This document shows, in pieces, positions 9,521-18,173 of a stretch of 64,000 bases of DNA. Location: positions 131,224 to 195,223 of the forward strand of contig NZ_KB893387.1 in NCBI RefSeq assembly GCF_000374085.1, given 5' to 3'. The position numbers and the translations under genes were made by a program. Numbering within the stretch: position 1 is the first letter of the stretch; each line of letters starts with the position of its first letter. The notes under the pieces were generated by a model. That model worked only from the letters and a program-made list of their open reading frames with translations. It ran no database searches and was not told where the DNA came from. The DNA is from Spirosoma spitsbergense DSM 19989 (GTDB lineage: Bacteria > Bacteroidota > Bacteroidia > Cytophagales > Spirosomataceae).

Positions 9521-10012
9521 TTGTTGTAATAGAGCTATAAAGCGATGTTAACAGGATTTGTAACTCGGATAATAACCTGCTTTTCACGCCTGGAAGCAGT
9601 TCGGATTATTAATTTGAGACCAAAATCAGGCACTCAAATAGCTTCCAGATCATAAGCAAGTAAATAATATTAGTCAACTAACTGGCTCAGATTTTAAATT
9701 GATTTGCTGGTTGGTTCATATACTACACGATTGATTCGCGATAACTCAAAAGACAAAAGAATAAAGGCCCATTAAGGTAACTCCTTATCGCTGTATTCCC
9801 CCCTGATACTGCCAACTGTCTTCATGCTACGATCTATTCATGATCAGTTACGGCTAATGGACATGCCTGATCCTGGCATTGAAGCTGTTTAAATGAGAAA
9901 ACCTTTTTGGGTTAACATCACACCTGTTCTATTAATCTACCCAAATACCAGGTTCATTCGATTCTACCTTAAAAAACTGTACCTGCTACTCAGGTTCAAG
10001 CGTTACTGACTT
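9521..10012. other. Intergenic stretch without a recognisable gene
   Basis: About 490 bases between the cold shock terminator and mreB. Stops occur in all frames and I see no RNA gene, strong promoter box or repeat. It belongs to the gene-poor, partly decayed segment 8456-12130. Confidence 0.5.
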
Positions 10013-11038
10013 ATGAATTTATTTAATTTCCTGACAAGTGATATTGCGATTGATTTAGGTACGGCCAATACGCTCATTATGTATAAAGATCGGATTGTGG
10101 TGGATGAGCCTTCGATTATTGCGATTGATAAAGTCAGCGGTAAGGTGCTAGCTATCGGGCATAAAGCCAGCCTGATGCATGAGAAAACCAACGAAAATAT
10201 CAAGACCATCCGCCCGCTCCGGGATGGTGTCATTGCCGATTTTACGGCTGCAGAACTACTGATTCGTGGATTAATCAAAATGCTTGAAACGAGTAGACCA
10301 TTGTTTGCAGCCTCGCACCGGATGGTAGTTTCCATTCCGTCGGGCATTACAGAGGTCGAAAAGCGAGCCGTTAGAGACTCATGCGAACATGCGGGAGCAA
10401 AAGAGGTCAATATGGTCTATGAGCCGATTGCTGCTGCCATCGGCATTGGCATTGATATCACGCAACCCAATGGTACAATGATCGTTGACATTGGGGGGGG
10501 CACTACTGAAATTGCTATCATTGCCTTATCCGGTATTGTTTGTGAACAATCAATCCGAACGGCGGGAGACGTTTTCACCCGCGATATCGTCGATTACATT
10601 CGTCGTGAACATAACCTGTTCATTGGCGAACGGTCTGCTGAACAGATAAAGATGATGGTTGGCTCAGCTCTTATTGAGTTAGCGAATCCGCCATCAGACT
10701 ATGAAGTGCGGGGGCGCGACTTAATGACGGGTATCCCCAAAGAAATTAGGGTTACCTATAGTGAAATTGCGTATGCCCTGGAAAAATCAGTTTCGAAAAT
10801 CGAAGAGGCCACGATGAAAGTACTTGAAATGGCACCTCCCGAATTATCGGCTGATATTTATACCAATGGAATTCACCTGACGGGGGGCGGAGCGCTGTTG
10901 CATGGGCTAGACAAGCGCCTGGCGTTAAGAACCAAATTGCCGGTTCATGTTGCTGAGGATCCTCTCAAGGCCGTTGTAAAAGGCACGGGTGAAGTCATCA
11001 GGCATATGGACCTGTACAGAGCGGTTCTGATTCGATAG
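10013..11038 (+). CDS. mreB: MreB-like rod shape-determining actin homologue, solitary
   Basis: A 341-residue bacterial actin. Phosphate-binding motifs are intact: DIAIDLGTANT near residues 10-20, IVDIGGGTTEIA near 158-169, and the adenosine motif HLTGGGALLHG near 287-297. Membrane-associated MreB filaments guide cell-wall synthesis. Unusually, no mreC, mreD or pbp2 follows; the gene stands alone between a cold shock gene and broken genes. It could be the main MreB or an extra paralogue, and the window cannot tell which. Length is normal. Confidence 0.88.
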   Translation: MNLFNFLTSDIAIDLGTANTLIMYKDRIVVDEPSIIAIDKVSGKVLAIGHKASLMHEKTNENIKTIRPLRDGVIADFTAAELLIRGLIKMLETSRPLFAASHRMVVSIPSGITEVEKRAVRDSCEHAGAKEVNMVYEPIAAAIGIGIDITQPNGTMIVDIGGGTTEIAIIALSGIVCEQSIRTAGDVFTRDIVDYIRREHNLFIGERSAEQIKMMVGSALIELANPPSDYEVRGRDLMTGIPKEIRVTYSEIAYALEKSVSKIEEATMKVLEMAPPELSADIYTNGIHLTGGGALLHGLDKRLALRTKLPVHVAEDPLKAVVKGTGEVIRHMDLYRAVLIR

Positions 11039-11110
11039 AATGGTTCATAATGCATGACCATAACGGTCATAATGCTGTTCGTTCAGGTGCTTTCAGAGCG
11101 TCTGTACATG

Positions 11111-11774
11111 TCAATTCCCAGCGTAGTATTGTAAAACTTTGGAAAGAGATATCTGACTAAGGGATTTACCTTGCTCAACATTAAGCCGATTCTTGAAATT
11201 ATCTACGGCGTTCTGAGCCTCATGAGCCTGTTGGCCCGATAAACGCTCCTGGGGAATGAAACCGGTAATGGCCTGTAGAGTAGGTATACATACCAGGGAT
11301 TGCTGGACCTCCGGAACAAAACAAAACCCCGGCATGCTGCCAGGGCCAGTTGAAATACGATTCTAAATCGATGGATACAATACGTTGTCCACCAAAAGTT
11401 ACCGCTTAGAGCAGCGTGCCAACCTTAACCGGGAGGGGTAACCGGGCTATGCCGCTGATGCGCAGGCAAATCTGACCCAATTCGATCGACGAGTTGGCCT
11501 CACCAATCTCGTTTTTCCAAGCCAGTAGATGGGTTTTTATAGGCGGAGACCCAGCGAGTCGGTCAAGTTGAGACAGGGCCAGATTTAAAACACCTTTGGC
11601 CGCTGTTAGCATCTTAAGCATCTTGGATATCGGGTTAATACCCTGACTTTGGTTCCGTTCGGCAATCACCAATGTCTCGAAACTACGGGCTTTTAAAAAG
11701 GAGCCTTCTCCCAGGCCGCTCATGACCAGATTTTTATAAGCGTTGTCATATGTTTGAAAATCGTTGTCACTCAT
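11111..11774 (-). pseudogene. Possible disrupted hypothetical gene (stop plus frameshift)
   Basis: An ATG at 11774 opens a 122-codon frame (starting MSDNDFQTYDNAYKNL) that stops at 11406-11408. The same frame stays open after the stop (VTFGGQRIVSIDLESYFNW). A shift near 11335 then leads into another open segment ending at 11111 (LQAITGFIPQERLSGQQ...). One gene interrupted by a stop and a frameshift explains this better than two small genes, but either is possible. I do not recognise the family. Confidence 0.35.
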
Positions 11775-11941
11775 TCACAGTTTGGTTTACCTGACTTTAT
11801 TTTGAATGTATAAATATATGAATAAAATATCAGCTTATTGGCACGCCTGGAAGTCAGCTGCTGAAACGAATCGCGCCAAGTCGTTTTTCGGGAGAAGAAC
11901 CAGGTAATCCGCACCGCTCTGGTGTAGCGGAAGGGTTAACC

Positions 11942-12076
11942 ATGATTATATCGCTGTTGCTGTTACAGGCGACAACAAACACTACTGAAACAACCATACC
12001 CACAGTTAAACAGTACCAGCTTCATTTTTCTGATTGGTTGACCCAGAGTCAGTCAGACCCAACGCAGACAATCTGA
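11942..12076 (+). CDS. Possible 44-residue orphan peptide
   Basis: ATG at 11942, stop at 12074-12076; begins MIISLLLLQATT and continues with a polar tail. No recognisable family, no clear promoter. It may be a remnant within the decayed segment. The surrounding 11775-12130 holds nothing else I can support. Confidence 0.2.
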   Translation: MIISLLLLQATTNTTETTIPTVKQYQLHFSDWLTQSQSDPTQTI

Positions 12077-12130
12077 CCTGGTATGTGTTTATCCGAGATG
12101 GCTGTTAAAATCCTTTGGGAGTGGGGAAAT

Positions 12131-12775
12131 TTATTCCTTCGTCAACTGCCTGATGTCGTTGATCAGTTGCTCGGCCTCAAGTTGAAGGGTTCCGTTGAAA
12201 ATGCCCCTGATACGCCGGTCTTTGTCGATGAGCAGAACGTGTTCGGTGTGCAGAAACTCGGTGCTGTCTTTAGTAAAGCCCAGGTCTTCTTCGGCGAAAT
12301 ACGACTGACGGGCCAGGGTATAAATAGCGGCTTTGTTACCCGTTAGCAGGTGCCAGTTGGGCGAGTCGATGCCTTTGGCAACAGCGAATTTTTTCAGCCG
12401 GGCCACATCGTCAATCCAGGGCGTAACGCTGTAGGAGAGAATTATTATACTGGTATCATTTCGGAAGGCATCCTGCACTAATTTCAGATGCTTCGTCATG
12501 ACGGGGCAAATGCTGCCACAACTGGTAAAAATGAAGTTGGCCACGTGAATTTTACCGGTAATGTCCCGCTCGGTAATGCGCTGCCCGTTCTGATCGGTGA
12601 ACGCGAATGGGCTGATGGTATGACTGATTTTTCGAGCGACATCCTGCTGATTAGCCATAAACAGCGGGGTGAAATCGGGGGTATTGTAGTAGGGCAGTGG
12701 GTGGGTCGTTTCGGCAGGTTTTCCTGTACAGGCAAGCAAGAGCAGGAGCCATACCAGACTACTGCCTGAACACAC
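12131..12775 (-). CDS. SCO1/SenC-family copper chaperone lipoprotein
   Basis: A thioredoxin-fold protein that delivers copper to the CuA centre of cytochrome oxidase or acts as a periplasmic thiol reductase. The start is taken as the GTG at 12775, which gives a short lipoprotein signal (WLLLLLAC); the frame extends to 12895, but that region is inside the upstream MORN gene. The copper site is present as FTSCGSICP, with the conserved distal histidine in FLHTEHVLLID. Last gene of the ECF sigma operon, overlapping its upstream neighbour by 17 bases. A caa3 oxidase operon lies 8 kb away, a plausible client. Confidence 0.85.
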   Translation of the reverse strand: MCSGSSLVWLLLLLACTGKPAETTHPLPYYNTPDFTPLFMANQQDVARKISHTISPFAFTDQNGQRITERDITGKIHVANFIFTSCGSICPVMTKHLKLVQDAFRNDTSIIILSYSVTPWIDDVARLKKFAVAKGIDSPNWHLLTGNKAAIYTLARQSYFAEEDLGFTKDSTEFLHTEHVLLIDKDRRIRGIFNGTLQLEAEQLINDIRQLTKE

Positions 12776-13358
12776 TATCCGACACGTTAACGCAGTTTTT
12801 AGTACCCAGCAACCCGTAGCGTCTACCGTCGATAATGGTGTAGTTGGCCCGCACTTTTCCGTCGTTGTAGAATAACTTCTGCGTCCCTTCTTCATGGCCT
12901 TTGTGATAGTTCATTTCCTGTATTAAAACCCCCTTTTCATTCCATTCCCGGCAGGTTCCTTCGTACTCATCCTGGCTGAACTGGTACTGGAGTTGTTGCT
13001 GTCCATTCGGCCACCAGGCCACGTAATCGCCCATTTTCTGGCCCCTGTCGTAGACGCGTTGCTCCCGCAGGTTGCCACCGGGGTAATACTGTTTCCAGAT
13101 GCCGTGTTGGCGGCCTTCGCGATAGCCTGCCCGTTCGGCGGTGTCGGTAGTAGCGGGAAAGAGGGAAAAAACGGTGCCTGTAAACGGTTTATCGGCCAGG
13201 TAAACAATATCGTTTACCAGCCGCAAACGGGAATATTCCCGGTTGATCGATACCGTGCCTGTCTGGCGAGTAGGTGACGAACACGCGGCCAGGAACAGCA
13301 GCAAGAGCCAGCAACTACCGGGAAACCGTACCGGCGGTGCCGTAAAAGCCGTTGCCAT
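12759..13358 (-). CDS. MORN-repeat (YwqK-like) lipoprotein
   Basis: Best start is the ATG at 13358, giving MATAF..., then a hydrophobic stretch and lipobox LAAC; the protein is then 199 residues. The mature part contains four to five MORN_2/YwqK-type repeats (HGIWKQYYPGGNLREQ, MGDYVAWWPNGQQQLQ, YEGTCREWNEKGVLIQ, EEGTQKLFYNDGKVRA). Function is unknown; such repeats form surface-exposed beta hairpins. It overlaps the 3' end of the YHYH gene by 44 bases and SCO1 by 17 bases, so translation of the three is probably coupled. The exact start is uncertain. Confidence 0.75.
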   Translation of the reverse strand: MATAFTAPPVRFPGSCWLLLLFLAACSSPTRQTGTVSINREYSRLRLVNDIVYLADKPFTGTVFSLFPATTDTAERAGYREGRQHGIWKQYYPGGNLREQRVYDRGQKMGDYVAWWPNGQQQLQYQFSQDEYEGTCREWNEKGVLIQEMNYHKGHEEGTQKLFYNDGKVRANYTIIDGRRYGLLGTKNCVNVSDSVFRQ

Positions 13359-14079
13359 TGATGTAGGGGTCCGCATCCGTAATGTGGTAGTGATAAATGC
13401 CGTTGGGGTAGTCGGGGGTGGCGCTGGTGTGACCATGGTACGCATCCAGCATGGCATTGGTGACGGTGGCGTTGTTTTCCTGCGGACCGTAAACCGGGAA
13501 ACCATCGAGCAAAAAGCCCAGCAGTGCTGACTTTGACGCTTTTACGGTGGTGAGGTACAGTGGCTCTACATGGTAATGATATTGGCCCGTTTGCTGCGGG
13601 TGGCCCCAGTACTGGTCAAAACTGGTGACTTCGTTGGTCAGCGGCTGATTCGGCCCGGCGTATTGGTTGAAGATAGCCACACCATTCAGCGCAACGCCAA
13701 TTGGCCCTAACGGCGTAGCGGTATGATTGGCCGCTACGGTTGGGTTGAGGGGTATTTTGACTGTCAGTGACTGCGTAGCAATAGCATTCGGGTTTTTGGC
13801 GAATGTGTACCCGCCGAAGGTCTTGCCGTTGAAATTCTCGTACAGGCTGTTCGAAGTGGCGTAGTAAACGCTTTTGTGATCAGGCATACCCGTCGATTTA
13901 ATGGTGATGTAGGTACCATCGGAGGTAATGCTGGTAGCACCGTACAGTTTTTTGTAAACGTCTGGCACCATTGTATCCGTGGTAGCGGGCGTGATGGTGG
14001 CGTCTTCACTACTTTTCGAGCAGCAAAAAAGCACCGAAACAATGATAATACTGGTGAGTAACAGGGGTGGTCTGCTCAT
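13315..14079 (-). CDS. YHYH-domain lipoprotein
   Basis: A 254-residue protein with a lipoprotein-type N-terminus (IIIVSVLFCC) and two YHYH motifs, GQYHYHVEPLYL and NGIYHYHITDADP, in the YHYH domain (about residues 70-250). Histidine-rich motifs of this kind suggest metal binding, but no activity is established. It sits in an ECF operon with a SCO1 copper chaperone, which is consistent with an extracytoplasmic metal role; that is inference. Confidence 0.85.
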   Translation of the reverse strand: MSRPPLLLTSIIIVSVLFCCSKSSEDATITPATTDTMVPDVYKKLYGATSITSDGTYITIKSTGMPDHKSVYYATSNSLYENFNGKTFGGYTFAKNPNAIATQSLTVKIPLNPTVAANHTATPLGPIGVALNGVAIFNQYAGPNQPLTNEVTSFDQYWGHPQQTGQYHYHVEPLYLTTVKASKSALLGFLLDGFPVYGPQENNATVTNAMLDAYHGHTSATPDYPNGIYHYHITDADPYINGNGFYGTAGTVSR

Positions 14080-14108
14080 ATGGGTAAACGTAGTTTAAAA
14101 TGGATGAA

Positions 14109-14573
14109 TTATCGGCCCATCGGCGGCCTTTTACCAATAGCGAAATAGTCCGCCAGTGAAGTGGTCAGGTCGTTGAATTTATCTTTCTGGTCGGGTGTGC
14201 AGAGATTCTTCAAGGCCATAAAATGAGTATAATGCGCTGTTTCAACCTGCCGCTGCAACGCCCCTAAACGGCTTATGAAGAAATCTTCACGGGATTCGCT
14301 GTCACTGGCCAGCGTTGCATACAGGTTGTTTTTTGTTTTCCGTATTTCATCATTCAGTCGCCTGATTTCTGCCTGATGCTCCGTAATCAACTGGTCATAG
14401 CGTGCGGTTTGGGCCTCGGTTAACCCCAGCTTCTCGATAATCACGTTTCTGGGGCCATCCTGCCTCTCGTGGGGCGGGGGGGCTGGCTTTCTCAACACCA
14501 GAAAAGCGATGAGGCCCAGGTTTACTGCTAACAGACCTACCACTGCCAAAGTCAGCATCGTTACCTTACTCAT
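14109..14573 (-). CDS. Spy/CpxP-like periplasmic heavy-metal sensor protein, membrane-anchored
   Basis: The start at 14573 overlaps the stop of the upstream gene in the form ATGAGTAA, indicating coupled translation. The 154-residue protein has one N-terminal membrane segment (residues 5-27) and a helical periplasmic part with the LGLTEAQTARYDQL motif seen in Spy/CpxP/CnrX-like sensors, and a second helix pair ending LTTSLADYFAIG. In related systems such proteins bind metals or unfolded proteins and control an anti-sigma factor. Next to an ECF sigma and a small membrane protein, a sensor role is likely. Confidence 0.75.
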   Translation of the reverse strand: MSKVTMLTLAVVGLLAVNLGLIAFLVLRKPAPPPHERQDGPRNVIIEKLGLTEAQTARYDQLITEHQAEIRRLNDEIRKTKNNLYATLASDSESREDFFISRLGALQRQVETAHYTHFMALKNLCTPDQKDKFNDLTTSLADYFAIGKRPPMGR

Positions 14574-14841
14574 GGTAGAAATCGTTATTGGTGGATAACT
14601 GCATAGCACTCACCACATCGGAAACACTGCTTTCCCGCTTCGTATTGGTTGCCGTGAGTAGTACGCCCATATTTAGTGCCAGCACCAGCACAGCACCTAA
14701 GGAAAATCCCCAGGCCCATTGCCGGGGTGCCGGGGCTTCGGTCAGCGCGTCGATCCGGCTTTGAATACGGGTGTACAGGAAGGGTGGAGTATCCACCTGC
14801 CTGATTTTTTTTAGTTCGTTTAGCTGGTCATCTGCGTTCAT
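14566..14841 (-). CDS. Small single-span membrane protein, probable anti-sigma factor
   Basis: A 91-residue protein starting MNADDQLNELKKIRQV at 14841. A cytoplasmic N-terminal helix (LNELKKIRQVDTPPFLYTRIQSRID) precedes one membrane span near residues 44-64. Placed 35 bases downstream of the ECF sigma gene and translationally coupled to the Spy-like gene, it has the topology expected of an anti-sigma factor, although it lacks a recognisable zinc HxxxCxxC motif. Role assigned from context. Confidence 0.6.
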   Translation of the reverse strand: MNADDQLNELKKIRQVDTPPFLYTRIQSRIDALTEAPAPRQWAWGFSLGAVLVLALNMGVLLTATNTKRESSVSDVVSAMQLSTNNDFYHE

Positions 14842-14876
14842 GGTCTGGTGCTGTGTTTTGTTATACGAGATGAAAA

Positions 14877-15416
14877 TCAAAATCCTTCGGTACGTCCTGC
14901 TTTTTTTGAGAAATTCTCTTTGGCCCGCTGTAGTAACGACTCTATAGCCTTGGGGGTCAGCTGCATAATGTCAGCTACTTCCTTTATGGAGCGGTCTTCT
15001 ATTTTGGTCAGAATCAGCGCTGTCCGCTGATTGTCGGGCAGGGTGTCGATAAGGGCAAACAGGCGTTGTATGGCCTCTTTGTTTTCGAGGGCCACGCCGG
15101 GGTGGTCAAAATGGGCGGCTTCGGGGATGGGTTCGCTGGTATCGGGAGAGAACAAACCGGTTACGAACCCAAACCGTTTTTTTGATCTTCTGGCCTTGAT
15201 AACGTCGAGACAGTGGTTGATGGTAATCTGGTAAATCCAGGTTTTCAGCGAGGAGAGATGGGGTTTGTAATCTGCATATCGCTGATATACTTTTACGAAT
15301 ACCTCCTGCGTAACATCCTGAGCATCTTCCTCATTAAGCACGTAACTCAGGGCCAGATTATAAACCAGCCGCCCGAACTCGTTGTAAATGGTCTCAAACT
15401 GCGTGTTGCTCAGCAT
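14877..15416 (-). CDS. ECF-type RNA polymerase sigma-70 factor
   Basis: A 179-residue sigma factor. Region 2 spans roughly residues 10-75 (YNEFGRLVYNLALSY, DAQDVTQEVFVKVYQ) and region 4 roughly 115-170 (LPDNQRTALILTKIEDRSIKEVA), with a helix-turn-helix near LTPKAIESLLQRAKENF. No region 1.1 or 3. First gene of a six-gene minus-strand operon. An 18-bp tandem repeat lies 59-94 bases upstream of its start. Confidence 0.92.
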   Translation of the reverse strand: MLSNTQFETIYNEFGRLVYNLALSYVLNEEDAQDVTQEVFVKVYQRYADYKPHLSSLKTWIYQITINHCLDVIKARRSKKRFGFVTGLFSPDTSEPIPEAAHFDHPGVALENKEAIQRLFALIDTLPDNQRTALILTKIEDRSIKEVADIMQLTPKAIESLLQRAKENFSKKAGRTEGF

Positions 15417-15474
15417 GACGGATCAAAAAGGAGTAACGGGGCCACGATCAGAATGATAGTTGATCAGTTACTTC

Positions 15475-15510
15475 ACAATCTAATCGACGCTAACAATCTA
15501 ATCAACGCTA
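15475..15510. repeat. Two tandem 18-bp repeats upstream of the ECF sigma operon
   Basis: ACAATCTAATCGACGCTA at 15475-15492 is followed without gap by ACAATCTAATCAACGCTA at 15493-15510 (one mismatch). They lie where the operon promoter should be, and could be a double operator or overlapping ECF promoter elements. Confidence 0.6.
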
Positions 15511-15614
15511 ACATCGCAACAATCAATTGAAATCCTGCCAGGAGCACAAAGGGGCTCCGGTGAAATTCCGACTAAATCATCGTTCTGACAGAAGTTGTTA
15601 TATGAGCCTATTGC

Positions 15615-15971
15615 TCAGGATTCTATCCACTCTTTTGCCGCTTCCTTCTCATCCAGCGAAAACTGTTTTGCCTTGATATTGGGCACTAAACCAGCGGCAA
15701 AGGTCGAGAGCTTTGTCCATGTCTCATCCGATACAAAAGCCGCTTTCTCGAAATCGCCGAGGTGCGTCAGGTCAAATTTTAGATCGGCCATTAGTGCATC
15801 CAGTGAAATATCGTCAATGTCTTCAGCTTCGACATAAACGCGCAGTTTCTGGGGTGCTTCGCTTTTCTGATCGAGCAGGGTAGCCCACGATTTTATTTCG
15901 TCTTCGGTGATGGTACCGGCCATGCGAAAGCCGATAATGTTTGCGGATTGAAACTTAACGGGTGTAATCAT
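15615..15971 (-). CDS. STAS/SpoIIAA-like protein
   Basis: A 118-residue protein of the SpoIIAA-like (DUF3478-type) family: small cytoplasmic alpha/beta proteins related to anti-sigma antagonists, found in many bacteria without spore formation. Start taken at 15971 (MITPVKFQSAN), the usual N-terminus of the family; ten more codons are open upstream. Conserved blocks are GFRMAGTITEDEIKSW, KLRVYVEAEDIDDIS and FEKAAFVSDETWTKLSTF. Function is unknown; a link to the adjacent ECF operon is possible but not shown. Confidence 0.75.
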   Translation of the reverse strand: MITPVKFQSANIIGFRMAGTITEDEIKSWATLLDQKSEAPQKLRVYVEAEDIDDISLDALMADLKFDLTHLGDFEKAAFVSDETWTKLSTFAAGLVPNIKAKQFSLDEKEAAKEWIES

Positions 15972-16262
15972 AATATGTTGGGGTTTCTTAAGACTATCCA
16001 ACTAGATAACTGATTTGCCCGGATAATGTCAGCGGAGCCGGATCGGGATTACTAAAAAAGATGAATTTGACGCGGCAAACCTATCGGTTATACGGGTCAA
16101 AGAAGGCTATTTTCTCATGCTTTGGGTTGATGAAAAGCGGGTCAAAACCTCGATCCGGCTGTGGCTCGGACTATTTGTTAAAATTCCGTTAAATAAAAAA
16201 CCTCCTCCACTCTATCAGGTTGGTATTCTGTAGGTATCCTTTTCACTTAACTCTTTTCTATC

Positions 16263-18047
16263 ATGGCAAAACAAGTAAGTGATTACATACTCGAACGGCT
16301 AAACGAATGGGGTATTACCCGCATCTTTGGCTTTCCCGGTGATGGCATCAACGGCGTAATGGGCGCGCTGGACCGGGCGGGTGACAAAATGGATTTTGTG
16401 CAGGTACGGCACGAGGAAATGGCTGCGTTTATGGCCTGTGCCCATTCCAAATTTACCGGCGAAGTTGGTGTTTGTATGGCCACTTCCGGCCCCGGTGCGG
16501 TGCATCTGCTCAATGGACTATACGATGCCAAAATGGACCATCAGTCCGTAGTTGCCATTGTGGGGCAGCAGGCCCGGCGGGCGCTGGGCGGCAGCTACCA
16601 GCAGGAAATTGACCTGATTTCGCTGTTTAAAGACGTGGCCGGTGAATACGTACACATGGTTACCGAACCCGCGCAGGCCCGACAGGTAATTGACCGGGCC
16701 GTGCGCATTGCCAAAGCGGAACGCACCGTTACCTGCGTTATCCTACCCAATGATTTGCAGGAAATGGACGCTGTTGAAGCTCCCCCCCGCGAGCACGGCA
16801 GCGTATTTACGGGCGTTGGTCACGCAGTAAGCGCTCCTGTGCCGCCCAAAAGTGAACTGGAACGGGCTGCGCAAATCCTGAACGAAGGCAAAAAAGTAGC
16901 CATTCTGATTGGCGCCGGGGCTATTGGCGCGGGTGAACAGGTTAAACGAATTGCCGAGAAACTCGGCGCGGGCGTAGCCAAAGCCCTGCTCGGTAAAGCC
17001 GCCCTGCCCGATGATATTCCCTACGTAACCGGCTCCATCGGGTTGCTCGGTACGGAGCCCAGTTCAGACATGATGAACGATTGCGATACCCTGCTGATGA
17101 TTGGCAGTAGTTTCCCGTACTCGGAATTTCTGCCCAAAGAGGGGCAGGCGCGGGGCGTTCAGATCGACATCGACGGGAAAATGCTCAGCCTGCGCTATCC
17201 AATGGAATTAAACCTGATTGGCGATAGTAAAGCCACGCTGGAAGCACTAATTCCACTCATCGAGTACAAAAAAGACCGTTCGTGGCGCGAAACCATCGAG
17301 GAAAATAGTAAAGATTACTGGAAAGTGCTGGAGGCCCGTGCCATGAACGCGGCCAATCCCATCAACCCACAACGCGTGTTCTGGGAATTGTCGCCCAAAC
17401 TCCCCGACAACTGCATTCTGGCCGCTGATTCGGGATCGTCGGCCAACTGGTTTGCCCGCGATCTGAAAATTCGGGAGGGTATGATGGCTTCGCTGTCGGG
17501 TAATCTGGCCACTATGTGCCCCGGTGTTCCGTATGTTATTGCGGCCAAATTTGCTTACCCCGACCGTATTCCCATTGCCCTCGTGGGCGACGGGGCCATG
17601 CAGATGCTGGGCATCAATGGTCTGATTACCATCGCTAAATACTGGAAACGCTGGAAAGATCCGCGCCTGGTAATTATGGTGCTCAAAAACTGCGATCTAA
17701 ATCAGGTAACGTGGGAGCAGCGCATCATGTCGGGCAATCCGGAGTATACGGGTTCACAGGAGGTGCCCGATTTTCCGTACGCGCAGTACGCCGAAATGCT
17801 TGGCCTGAAAGGTGTGAAAGTCGATGACCCCGATAAAGTAGCCGATGCCTGGGATCAGGTCCTGAATGCCGACCGCCCCGCCATTCTGGAAGCTGTCACC
17901 GACCCCAATGTACCGACGCTGCCGCCCCACATCAGCTTCGATCAGGCATTCCAGTTTGCCAAAACGCTGGTCAAAGGTGACCCAAAAGAAGGGGGCATCA
18001 TCAAACAGAGCTTGAAAGAAGTAGCAGACACGTTTTTGCCACATTAG
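16263..18047 (+). CDS. Thiamine-pyrophosphate enzyme, pyruvate oxidase / acetolactate synthase superfamily
   Basis: A 594-residue TPP enzyme with the three usual domains. The TPP-activating Glu is at position 51 in VRHEEMAAF, and the Mg/TPP motif begins with VGDGAMQMLGINGL near residue 442 and ends with NCDLN. The middle domain (about 190-340) is of the kind that binds FAD or ADP in pyruvate oxidase. It resembles PoxB-type enzymes that decarboxylate a 2-oxo acid, but no C-terminal membrane-binding helix is obvious. First gene of the plus-strand array leading to the respiratory genes, which suggests feeding of 2-oxo acid electrons or intermediates. The exact substrate is not readable. Confidence 0.85.
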   Translation: MAKQVSDYILERLNEWGITRIFGFPGDGINGVMGALDRAGDKMDFVQVRHEEMAAFMACAHSKFTGEVGVCMATSGPGAVHLLNGLYDAKMDHQSVVAIVGQQARRALGGSYQQEIDLISLFKDVAGEYVHMVTEPAQARQVIDRAVRIAKAERTVTCVILPNDLQEMDAVEAPPREHGSVFTGVGHAVSAPVPPKSELERAAQILNEGKKVAILIGAGAIGAGEQVKRIAEKLGAGVAKALLGKAALPDDIPYVTGSIGLLGTEPSSDMMNDCDTLLMIGSSFPYSEFLPKEGQARGVQIDIDGKMLSLRYPMELNLIGDSKATLEALIPLIEYKKDRSWRETIEENSKDYWKVLEARAMNAANPINPQRVFWELSPKLPDNCILAADSGSSANWFARDLKIREGMMASLSGNLATMCPGVPYVIAAKFAYPDRIPIALVGDGAMQMLGINGLITIAKYWKRWKDPRLVIMVLKNCDLNQVTWEQRIMSGNPEYTGSQEVPDFPYAQYAEMLGLKGVKVDDPDKVADAWDQVLNADRPAILEAVTDPNVPTLPPHISFDQAFQFAKTLVKGDPKEGGIIKQSLKEVADTFLPH

Positions 18048-18066
18048 TTTTTTGTCACTCCCCCGG

Positions 18067-18173
18067 CGTTATCGCCTGTCATTTACTTCGTGTCATCCAA
18101 CTTGACGCTACGAATGACCAGCTAATGACGCAAAGCGAATGACAGGCAATGACCATTAATGACAGCCTAGCCA
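18067..18173. repeat. AATGAC-word inverted repeat element
   Basis: The left half carries GTCATT-type words (CGCCTGTCATTT, CGTGTCATC) and the right half six AATGAC words (including AATGACAGGC), so the spacer can fold. The same word pattern occurs at 19264-19375 and 62170-62272. Confidence 0.6.

Noticed and set aside
8456..12130. Integrated mobile element
   Set aside because: The region is decayed and gene-poor, but no transposase, integrase, terminal repeats or target duplication were found.
12776..12895. Longer start of the SCO1 gene
   Set aside because: It lies within the MORN gene and would bury the lipoprotein signal; GTG at 12775 places it at the N-terminus.
16035..16233. Open stretch with protein-like residues before the TPP gene
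   Set aside because: No usable start codon, no family resemblance; probably leader DNA.
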